A stretch of 64,000 nucleotides of DNA from Legionellaceae bacterium (lineage in GTDB: Bacteria > Pseudomonadota > Gammaproteobacteria > Legionellales > Legionellaceae), in assembly GCA_030148065.1 (NCBI GenBank), contig JASBUC010000057.1, positions 27,646 through 91,645 on the forward strand, in the 5' to 3' direction. The translations under genes and the position numbers were made by a program. Shown here piece after piece: positions 37,532 through 44,397 of the stretch. Numbering within the stretch: the first letter of the stretch is position 1; each line of letters opens with the position of its first letter. Below the pieces are notes generated by a model. It ran no database searches, was not told the origin of the DNA, and saw only the letters and a program-made list of their open reading frames with translations.

Positions 37532-38086
37532 TCAGCCCCCCCATCGTTTTATATTTTTAGGTACTAACGAAAACAGGTCTAATACGCGCCCAACTGAGTG
37601 ATTGACAACGTCATCCAAAGAACTTGGTTTATTGTAGAAAGCTGGCACTGGTGGGGCAATAATACCGCCCATTTCAGTGACCTTTTTCATATTTTCTAAG
37701 TGGATTAAATTTAATGGTGTTTCTCGTGTCATCAGCACCAATTTTTTTCGTTCTTTGAGAATGACATCTGCCGCTCTGGTCAAGAGAGATTGACTTAGTC
37801 CAGTCGCAATTTCTGCCAGCGTTTTCATTGAGCAGGGTGCGATAATCATACCATCTGTCTGGTATGAACCACTGGCTATGGCGGCACTGATGTCATTGAC
37901 ATTGTAGTAAGTAGAACTAAGTTTTCTAAGCTCTTGTCTAGAGATTGAGCTTTCTAGGGCTTGGGTAAGCTCACCTGACTTCGATATAACTAAGTGGGTC
38001 TCTACTTCAAGTTCTTTTAGTTGTTTGAGTAGTTGATAGCCATAAATAAATCCCGATGCTCCTGTTATGCCTATAATTATTTTCAT
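37532..38086 (-). CDS. ubiX: Flavin prenyltransferase UbiX
   Basis: 184 residues, normal for UbiX/Pad1. The enzyme attaches a prenyl group to FMN, making the cofactor for UbiD-type decarboxylases, including the one in ubiquinone synthesis. Visible marks are IGITGASGFIYG at the N-terminus, IIAPCSMKTLAEIATGLS and the RETPLNLIHLENM loop. It lies 9 bases downstream of a plasmid-type winged-helix gene on the same strand, an odd place for a core gene. No ubiD is nearby. Confidence 0.93.
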   Translation of the reverse strand: MKIIIGITGASGFIYGYQLLKQLKELEVETHLVISKSGELTQALESSISRQELRKLSSTYYNVNDISAAIASGSYQTDGMIIAPCSMKTLAEIATGLSQSLLTRAADVILKERKKLVLMTRETPLNLIHLENMKKVTEMGGIIAPPVPAFYNKPSSLDDVVNHSVGRVLDLFSLVPKNIKRWGG

Positions 38087-38095
38087 AGTTTTAGC

Positions 38096-39094
38096 TTATT
38101 CTCGCTGGCTTTGATGTTTTTGGTCAGAATTGTTCTTTATTTTACCACTAATTATTTTTATTTGTTGAATAATTTCTTTTTCCCTTTGTATAAGCCTTTC
38201 TATCCCCTTTTGATGGTTTGGATCATGTTTTGATAAAATTGTTAATGATTTTCGCTGGCTTGTCGTTAAGATAAGCTCTTGCTTTAGGCTTTTCAGCTTA
38301 CTTTTTAGTGGCATTTGTATGCACTTATCTTGTACGGTTCCCTTTTTTTCTTCGTTTAAGTAGCTAAGAGTTTCTTTTAGTTCTTGGCCAACATCGTTGT
38401 ATTTGTAAAAGCCTTTGGGTGTTTTCCATAATTTTTCACGTATTAGTTTCGAGATGATATTTATTTTATGCCTTAATGATTTAGTATTTTTAAAAAAATT
38501 AGGGTTGTTAACACTGTACTCTATTTCCGCGACAAATTGTCTTTGACTGATTGACAATGATTTCCTGTATTTTCTATATAAATTTTCTAGCGTTTTTTCG
38601 AACTCTAAGTCGGATGTTGATTTTGTGTTTTTAGAATCGGTAATAGTATTAATATCTTTTAACTTATTATCTTTTAATATAGAAAATTCCTTATCGGATC
38701 TTCTGGGAGTACCTGTTTGTTGCAAAGAATTTAAGGCGGTCACCGAGCGTTTTTTTAAACCCAGTAACGCCAGTAACTTATTAGTGACTCTAAAAAATGC
38801 ACGTACATTTTCACCTAGTTTTTTTCGGGTGCGAATGAGCCACCCTTCCTTTTCAAAGTAGGCCATGTATTTTTTTAGAGTGCTTATTGGAACTTTGGTT
38901 TTTTCACTCATTTGTACATAGGTTTGAGTAAACCAGTTCCGTTGGTCGCTTGAACGAGGCAAAAGATAATTTGAATTCAATGTCCAAAAAATCAGTTTAT
39001 CTAATACCGCGGCTCTTTGATGATTGTTGGTAATCGCTAGAATTTTATGAAATTTATCATAGTGTATAGATGAATACCTAAAATCATTTGACAT
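38096..39094 (-). CDS. Plasmid-type winged-helix protein, possible replication or control factor
   Basis: 332 residues, highly basic. The N-terminal 110 residues form a winged-helix reader: LDKLIFWTLNSNYLL, TYVQMSEKTKVPISTLKKYM (recognition helix) and FEKEGWLIRTR. The rest is Lys/Ser-rich helix with likely coiled coils. Proteins of this shape accompany plasmid replication regions, and this one lies directly across the promoter region from the iterons. Its exact role is not clear. A separate RepA is present, so this may be an accessory initiator or regulator. Confidence 0.65.
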   Translation of the reverse strand: MSNDFRYSSIHYDKFHKILAITNNHQRAAVLDKLIFWTLNSNYLLPRSSDQRNWFTQTYVQMSEKTKVPISTLKKYMAYFEKEGWLIRTRKKLGENVRAFFRVTNKLLALLGLKKRSVTALNSLQQTGTPRRSDKEFSILKDNKLKDINTITDSKNTKSTSDLEFEKTLENLYRKYRKSLSISQRQFVAEIEYSVNNPNFFKNTKSLRHKINIISKLIREKLWKTPKGFYKYNDVGQELKETLSYLNEEKKGTVQDKCIQMPLKSKLKSLKQELILTTSQRKSLTILSKHDPNHQKGIERLIQREKEIIQQIKIISGKIKNNSDQKHQSQRE

Positions 39095-39117
39095 ACCTTC
39101 CCCCTGTCATTGGGAAA

Positions 39118-39146
39118 TTGACAAATCAAATTGACTTCACTAAGAT
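39118..39146 (+). promoter_or_regulatory. Strong promoter for a short transcript
   Basis: A perfect -35 box TTGACA (39118-39123), a 17-base spacer and TAAGAT (39141-39146) as the -10. It points right, toward a terminator only 45 bases on, with no open frame between. Confidence 0.6.
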
Positions 39147-39152
39147 TAAATT

Positions 39153-39218
39153 GTCAGATTTCAATTCTTAGATTGAAGTCACCCATTTTAAAGCCTGGTT
39201 GCCGCCAGGCTTTTTTTT
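39153..39218 (+). ncRNA. Candidate small RNA of about 65 nt beside the replication region
   Basis: Starting about seven bases after the -10 box, the transcript would fold into two stems: GATTTCAAT/ATTGAAGTC (39157-39180, one G-U pair, 6-base loop) and the terminator stem at 39191-39210. It is encoded opposite the leader side of the winged-helix gene, so it could act as a plasmid copy-control RNA if that gene's mRNA starts beyond 39150. The function is inferred from layout only. Confidence 0.5.
39191..39218 (+). terminator. Intrinsic terminator
   Basis: AAGCCTGG, loop TTGCCG region, CCAGGC, then eight T: a classic rho-independent terminator on the plus strand. No protein gene runs into it, which is why a small RNA is proposed. 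Confidence 0.8.
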
Positions 39219-39336
39219 AAACATGTTTTTCTAGCTCATTTTGGCTCGACGTTGTTTGTTGATTCTTTTACATGATTGACCATCACCTCGGTGCTGTCAA
39301 AGTTCAGTTAAGTCCTTGATAAAAAAGATGTATTCT

Positions 39337-39911
39337 TAATAGTTCGCCAAGTTATCCTAAATGGTTCGCCATACTATCTCTAATAGTTCGCCATGGTATT
39401 CCTAATGGTTCGCCAGAGAATTTCTAATGGTTCGCCATTAAAAATTCCTTTATTTCATCCCATTCTTAATGGTTCGCCATTATTTTTTGGCTTGTTATCA
39501 ACCAAATTCCTAATGGTTCGCCATTGCATAACTAGAAGGAACTTTACTGACTTAGACAGAAAACCTAACTCTATCCATATTGTGGCTTTCAATAGCGCAT
39601 GAGGCATAAGATATAGTCAAATATGAGTAAAATACTGAATGGTTCGCCCTTTTTTTTAACGGCTGGCAATGATTATTGAGATTAGAAATTCTTAATGGTT
39701 CGCCATATTAGCCATATTTAACTCCTATATTATTCCTAATAGTTCGCCATTAGTTTTGCTTAATCAGTCCTAGGGTGATCCAAATAGAGTGATATCTAAT
39801 CTGATCGCGTAACTTTTTAATGATTTGAAATGACTGACAATCTAAAGTGCATTGTCTTTATTAGCTGAGAGATGACCTTAAATCGAACATTCATCCTTAA
39901 TGGTTCGCCAT
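39337..39911 (+). repeat. Iteron array, replication origin
   Basis: Eleven directly repeated copies of TAATGGTTCGCCAT or close variants start at 39337, 39359, 39381, 39403, 39425, 39467, 39511, 39637, 39693, 39737 and 39898. The first five are exactly 22 bases apart, two DNA turns. Three copies have A in place of the first G of GGTTCG. Such direct repeats beside a RepA-type gene are the binding sites of the initiator and form the origin. The 1 kb between 39095 and 40120 has no protein gene that I can support. Confidence 0.93.
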
Positions 39912-40120
39912 CATTTAAACGACAAGTATTTCATAAGTAGTTTTAACTTGGATTGTCTCTACATTATTTCCTACTTGAGGTAAGATCAAAAGCATTGCAG
40001 ATATTTTAGATCTTCAATCAATCGTAAAACATCAGATGGACCGACGGCTCTTTAGCTATTCTTTGTAACTATCTGATTAATAACAATAAAACAACCAAAA
40101 GGGTAAGAGGAGATGGCATT

Positions 40121-40939
40121 ATGGTTGAGGTAACTGAAAAGCCGCAAGATTTGGCTGATGAACTTTCTGATACCAACTTAGCGATAAAGAGTTATAAGAA
40201 TGAGCGAAACCTAATGCTTTTCCCATTTTGTTCAACCTCTAAACGTAAACGTATTGCACCAATTATTTATTCTTCAACTGATGGTAAGTCATGGCTAGAA
40301 GTTACAGCGAACAATACTTATGGTATGGCTAAGATTTGGGATTTTGATATCCTAAGGTTTGTTTTTTCAAAGATTTCTTTGATTGCTAAAGAAACTGGGA
40401 TCTACCCTTCTTCTGTCTCCTTTACAGCTTATGAGTGCTTGAAGGCCCTGAATCGTGATCCGAAAGCAGGTAAAAATGTTAAATGGCTTAGAGAGGCTCT
40501 CGATAGATTAACCTCTACCACCTATAAGGGAAATATTTTTAGAGAAGAAACTAAACGGGTCACCGGTTTCACTTTAATTAAGTATGATTATGAAGAAAAA
40601 GAAGACTATATCACGAAGATTGTTGTTTCCCTTGATGAGCGATTAATTGACTCGATTAAGTCCTCAAAAAATTTGTTAAAAATTAATCATCAATTAATTC
40701 GTGAGGTTGCTGGTATTAAAAAGCGGTTGTTGGAATTGGTTGAAGTTTCTATGGATGATGACATAGAGTGGGTCGTTGCCCTTGATCAACTCCAGCGTCT
40801 TTGTGCCAACTCTTGGGAGCCTGCTAAGTTTAAGTTTGAACTCTCTACCTACAAGGATCTCCCTTGGTCGATTAACTTTGTGAAAGAAAAGAATAAAGTC
40901 TACGTAGTCTTTCGTAGAAAAAGCAACGATGAAAAATAA
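40121..40939 (+). CDS. Plasmid replication initiator protein (RepA/RPA family)
   Basis: 272 residues of the replication initiator protein A family. The opening NLMLFPFCSTSKRKRIAPI, then NTYGMAKIWDFDILRFVFS, is the family's signature first domain. A second winged-helix part follows (INHQLIREVAGIKKRLLELV). It should bind the iterons upstream, melt the origin and limit its own copy number. The stop codon is immediately followed by a TGCCACACGTGTGGCA palindrome and then parA, so rep-par looks like one unit. Confidence 0.92.
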   Translation: MVEVTEKPQDLADELSDTNLAIKSYKNERNLMLFPFCSTSKRKRIAPIIYSSTDGKSWLEVTANNTYGMAKIWDFDILRFVFSKISLIAKETGIYPSSVSFTAYECLKALNRDPKAGKNVKWLREALDRLTSTTYKGNIFREETKRVTGFTLIKYDYEEKEDYITKIVVSLDERLIDSIKSSKNLLKINHQLIREVAGIKKRLLELVEVSMDDDIEWVVALDQLQRLCANSWEPAKFKFELSTYKDLPWSINFVKEKNKVYVVFRRKSNDEK

Positions 40940-40955
40940 TGCCACACGTGTGGCA
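40940..40955. promoter_or_regulatory. Candidate parS centromere site 1
   Basis: TGCCACACGTGTGGCA is a perfect 16-bp palindrome with a CACGTG core, the format of chromosomal parS. It starts on the base after the rep stop codon and lies 19 bases before parA. Confidence 0.75.
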
Positions 40956-40974
40956 ATAGAATAAAGGAGCAACT

Positions 40975-41637
40975 ATGACAGCAACGGTAATCGCAGTTTC
41001 ACAAGGTAAAGGAGGGGTCGCTAAAACAACTACGTCAATGAATTTATCGAGAGCTTTAAGAGAGAAAGGCTACCGTACCATTGTTTGTGATTGGGATTTA
41101 GAAAAGCCAGACGCCCATAAATGGATGAAAAATGGTAACGAGAGTAATTGGGTTGTGTTAATTGACAAAGATAAGGCAGTCTCACAGGTAGAGCAACTTA
41201 AAACACAATACGACATTGTGATTTTTGATACACCTCCAAATTATGAGTCCGGTGCGTTTAAAGCTGTCATGGCCGCAGATTTTGTGATCATCCCAACCTC
41301 TAGCAATTACCTTGATCAAGAAAATGCTCAAGATGCAACCTCATTGCCGATGCTTGCAAAAAAACCATTTAAGTTATTAATGAGTAAGGTCAAGAAATCA
41401 ACCAAAGATTATAAAGACATTAATGCACAAGCGGCGTATGAGACAATCTGTTTTAACGCGATTATCACTGACCGCGCGGTCATGGCCCAATGCCCTAATG
41501 TTGGTTTGTGGGTGGGTGAACTGGCTAAAAATGGCGATAATCATAGCCAGTTTTCTAAGCTTGCAGAAGAAGTTATTGCTTGGACTACCCCAGAGAAATG
41601 CCACACGTGTGGCACTGAGACGGAGAGCTCGCTATGA
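40975..41637 (+). CDS. parA: ParA partition ATPase
   Basis: 220 residues, a small type Ib-like ParA without an N-terminal DNA-binding extension. The deviant Walker A is SQGKGGVAKTTTS (the signature Lys is present), Walker A' is IVCDWDLEKPDA and Walker B is DIVIFDTPPN. It forms nucleoid-bound filaments or gradients that move ParB-parS complexes. AAAGGAG precedes the ATG. The last codons (KCHTCGT) are written inside the second palindrome, so the DNA site constrains the C-terminus. Its stop overlaps the parB start. Confidence 0.94.
   Translation: MTATVIAVSQGKGGVAKTTTSMNLSRALREKGYRTIVCDWDLEKPDAHKWMKNGNESNWVVLIDKDKAVSQVEQLKTQYDIVIFDTPPNYESGAFKAVMAADFVIIPTSSNYLDQENAQDATSLPMLAKKPFKLLMSKVKKSTKDYKDINAQAAYETICFNAIITDRAVMAQCPNVGLWVGELAKNGDNHSQFSKLAEEVIAWTTPEKCHTCGTETESSL
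41599..41614. promoter_or_regulatory. Candidate parS centromere site 2, inside the parA coding end
   Basis: A second identical TGCCACACGTGTGGCA lies 24 bases before the end of parA. Two exact copies within 660 bases, and none noticed elsewhere in the window, argue for a specific binding site. Confidence 0.75.
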
Positions 41638-42530
41638 ATCAGACTTTTTTAGATAAAATCAAAAATCGTATCGAAGAAACTAAAGAAGAGTTAAATATCC
41701 CAGAAGAAACAAGTGGACATGAGGCAATAGTTAAACTGAGTCCTAATGAGATTGGAAACTGGGAATATCGTGACAGACAGTCGTTTGAGTTGGGTGATCT
41801 TGATGAGCTTGCCACTAGCATTGAAACCAAAGGCCAAGCGCAACCCATCGTGGTGGTTCGTGTAAATGACGAATTCATCGCTCAAAATTCAGAAAAAGCA
41901 CGTTATGTGGTAATTGCTGGTTTTCGACGTTGGCTTGCGTGTAAATCACGCGGTTTAAGCATTGATGCAGTGATTCGAGATCTAAGTTTTGAAGAAGCAG
42001 TAGCCTGTGTAATGGCAGAAAATGAAAAGGAACAAGTTTCGGATTATTCAAAAGGAATGTTCTTTCATAAATTACTAGAAACTGAAAAAGTAAATAAGGT
42101 AACACTCTATGAACGTTTTGGTATGAAGCGTAGTCACTTTAATAATTTTTTAGCATTTGCGGAAGTCGATGCAGAGTTTTGGCAAGTTATTGGTGATTTA
42201 AGTAAGGTTTCTGCACGGACTGCCTCAACGATTAAATTGTTAATACAAAAAGGTGATGCATATAGAAAGGCTTTAATCACAATCTCAGAAAAAATAAGAG
42301 ATGGCGCTGGTGAACGCACCATCCTTGCTTTAGTTGATAAGGAACTACAACCAGTCACCCCTAAAAAAGTAGTGAAATACGATGTCACTCGTCAAGCTTT
42401 TGCTAAAGGATTGGTACTTGCAACAGACAGCAAAGGGTTTCGCATAGAGTGTAAGCGCTTTGAACTACAAAAAAAGCAAGAACTTAAAAACCGTATTGAA
42501 GCCTTGCTGCAAGATTTTAGTGAAAACTAA
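41634..42530 (+). CDS. parB: ParB partition protein
   Basis: 298 residues. The CTP-binding ParB/Srx domain has GFRRWLA (the GxRR motif) and AENEKEQVSDYSKG. A helix-turn-helix follows (NKVTLYERFGMKRSHFNNFL). It should load on the palindromes around it and spread as a clamp. It shares an ATGA overlap with parA. The helix region is closer to plasmid ParB than to the chromosomal Spo0J type, judging by eye. Confidence 0.93.
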   Translation: MNQTFLDKIKNRIEETKEELNIPEETSGHEAIVKLSPNEIGNWEYRDRQSFELGDLDELATSIETKGQAQPIVVVRVNDEFIAQNSEKARYVVIAGFRRWLACKSRGLSIDAVIRDLSFEEAVACVMAENEKEQVSDYSKGMFFHKLLETEKVNKVTLYERFGMKRSHFNNFLAFAEVDAEFWQVIGDLSKVSARTASTIKLLIQKGDAYRKALITISEKIRDGAGERTILALVDKELQPVTPKKVVKYDVTRQAFAKGLVLATDSKGFRIECKRFELQKKQELKNRIEALLQDFSEN

Positions 42531-42535
42531 AAAAA

Positions 42536-42551
42536 TGTTTCACGAGAAACA
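42536..42551. promoter_or_regulatory. Chromosomal-type parS-like site
   Basis: TGTTTCACGAGAAACA differs at one base from the bacterial chromosomal parS consensus TGTTTCACGTGAAACA. It lies 6 bases after parB. It could be bound by the host's chromosomal ParB or by this one. Confidence 0.6.
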
Positions 42552-42598
42552 AAAATACTTTAAAATGACGGGCCCGTTTTCTTTTCTTAAGTTGTAAA

Positions 42599-43168
42599 AT
42601 GGATTTTTTCAATCGCTGTCTTATAAGTTTGATTTGTATAGTTGCTTCCCAGCAATTATGTGCTCACCAATTGAAGGGGGGGCACCCGCCAGCGTCATGG
42701 GCGGCTCAAGTAAGTCTAGACAGCGTTGGACTCGCATACTATACCGATAATCATGCTTATGTTTACGGATTTGATATGGGGCCCTACCAATGGTACGACA
42801 AGAGTGATAATAAATACGATGCATGGGATTGGTCTATCTTCTTTAGAAAGAACTTTCGCCATGTTGACACCCTTGATGCAGCTATTGGCTTCAGTTATGG
42901 CTCTCATCTTGGTAAAGAAGCTGACAACGGGGAAAAAATTAATTACTGGCACACTGTTAGCACTTATGTCTTCTTAGAATGGGAAGCAACTAGAAAGATC
43001 GAAATCGGCGGTGGCTTTTCTTTAGTTAACTATACGGACAAAAAAATAGACTCTCATCGAACCAAAAAGTTGAAAGCCATTGATGGCTTAACCCTACAAT
43101 TATCGTATTTCTTAGATGGTGAGCCCATTCAATCCCTTTCTTCGGTATCATTACATGAAAAACACTGA
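42599..43168 (+). CDS. Secreted protein, possible small outer-membrane beta barrel
   Basis: 189 residues with a signal peptide (about 1-22, ending QLCAHQ). The mature part alternates polar and aromatic residues (VGLAYYTDNHAYVYGFDMG, IEIGGGFSLVNY, LTLQLSYFL) as in small outer-membrane barrels. I cannot tell which enzyme or porin family it belongs to. The end overlaps the next gene by 14 bases, so a joint role in the envelope is possible. Confidence 0.6.
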   Translation: MDFFNRCLISLICIVASQQLCAHQLKGGHPPASWAAQVSLDSVGLAYYTDNHAYVYGFDMGPYQWYDKSDNKYDAWDWSIFFRKNFRHVDTLDAAIGFSYGSHLGKEADNGEKINYWHTVSTYVFLEWEATRKIEIGGGFSLVNYTDKKIDSHRTKKLKAIDGLTLQLSYFLDGEPIQSLSSVSLHEKH

Positions 43169-44282
43169 TGTAGTTATTTCAGGCAGTGGCGTCTATCACC
43201 CAACCGATGCCATTTCGAATGAGGAATTAGTTAATTCTTTTAACTTATATGTTGATCTTTACAATGAACGATTTGAGAAAGACATTCAAAGTGGCTCTAA
43301 GCAGCCTCTTGAAAAGTCGACAGCGTCTTACATTGAAAAAGTCTCTGGCATTAAATCACGCTACGTGATTGATAAAGCAGGTATCTTAAACCCTGATGTA
43401 ATGCACCCTATCGTTGAGGAGCGAGCAGATGAGAGCTTATCGCTGCAAGCAGAAATGGGATTAAATGCAGCACACATCGCGCTAGATAAGGCAAATAAAA
43501 AATCGTCAGAGATTGATGCAATATTACTAGCGAGCTCAAGTTTGCAACGTCCTTTTCCTGCGACTGCGATAGAAATACAAAAGGCCCTAGGCGTGAAAGG
43601 CTTTGCTTATGATTTAAATGTTGCTTGCGCCTCTGCAACCTTTGCTATTGATGCGGCAGTTAACTTACTTATTGCCAATAAAGCAAAAGCTGTTTTAGTG
43701 ATAAACCCTGAAATTTGTACAGGCTATTTGAATTTCAAGGCGCGTGATAGTCATTTTATTTTAGGCGATGCCGCCACAGCGGTTGTTCTCGAAAAAGGGG
43801 GATCTTGTAACAGTAACTGGGCTTATAAAGTTTGCTCTTCTCGTTTGAGGACAGAGTTTTCGAATAATGTTCGTAATAATTTTGGTTTTTTAGGTCGACT
43901 TAATCCTGGCTCAATGTTTGAAGCAGATAAACTTTTTTATCAAAATGGTAAAAAGGTATTTAAAGAAGTTTCCTTGGCTGTTTGCCAGTTGTTAAAAGAA
44001 CATTTAAGCACTGAAGGACTTGATAGTTCCAAACTATCAAAGTTTTGGATGCATCAAGCGAACATTAATATGAACCATTTCATTTTAAAGAAATTAGTGG
44101 GCTCTGGCGCATTGGCTAAAGGACCGATTGTTTTAGATGAATTTGCAAACACTGCCTCTTGTGGTGCAATCATTGCCTTTGATCGGACAAACCAAGCCCT
44201 TTCAAACGGAGAGATAGGACTGTTGAGTTCTTTTGGCGCTGGCTATTCCATCGGTTCGATTATTCTTGAGAAAGTTCTATAA
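43155..44282 (+). CDS. 3-oxoacyl-ACP synthase III family protein (FabH-like)
   Basis: 375 residues from the ATG at 43155 (MKNTDVVISGSGVYHP). The thiolase-fold triad is complete: Cys158 (NVACAS), His300 (WMHQAN) and Asn332 (NTASCG). It is longer than housekeeping FabH (about 320), because of an N-terminal insertion (residues 25-60). It resembles the FabH-like enzymes that use unusual acyl groups. It would condense an acyl-CoA or acyl-ACP with malonyl-ACP or transfer an acyl chain. It overlaps the upstream secreted-protein gene. Confidence 0.88.
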   Translation: MKNTDVVISGSGVYHPTDAISNEELVNSFNLYVDLYNERFEKDIQSGSKQPLEKSTASYIEKVSGIKSRYVIDKAGILNPDVMHPIVEERADESLSLQAEMGLNAAHIALDKANKKSSEIDAILLASSSLQRPFPATAIEIQKALGVKGFAYDLNVACASATFAIDAAVNLLIANKAKAVLVINPEICTGYLNFKARDSHFILGDAATAVVLEKGGSCNSNWAYKVCSSRLRTEFSNNVRNNFGFLGRLNPGSMFEADKLFYQNGKKVFKEVSLAVCQLLKEHLSTEGLDSSKLSKFWMHQANINMNHFILKKLVGSGALAKGPIVLDEFANTASCGAIIAFDRTNQALSNGEIGLLSSFGAGYSIGSIILEKVL

Positions 44283-44356
44283 ACAAACCTTAACAGACGC
44301 TTGGCAAATCTATAATTAACACGTATTGCCCACATAAAATACTTATAGCCTGATTA

Positions 44357-44395
44357 ATGTACTATATTTAAGTCATAGACCTAAATATAGTACAT
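44357..44395. promoter_or_regulatory. 14-bp perfect inverted repeat just before a gene start
   Basis: ATGTACTATATTTA, an 11-base spacer, then TAAATATAGTACAT, ending 2 bases before the start codon at 44398. The left arm contains a possible -10 (TATATT). There is no ribosome site, so the gene may be read from a very short leader under an operator. Confidence 0.55.
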
Positions 44396-44397
44396 CC

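Noticed and set aside
39393..39602. Small plus-strand frame across the iterons
   Set aside because: Its residues come from the repeated iteron sequence, and no start signal is present.
39337..39911. CRISPR-like array
   Set aside because: Repeats are only 14 bases, spacing is phased at 22 or irregular, and no cas genes are present. They are iterons beside a rep gene.
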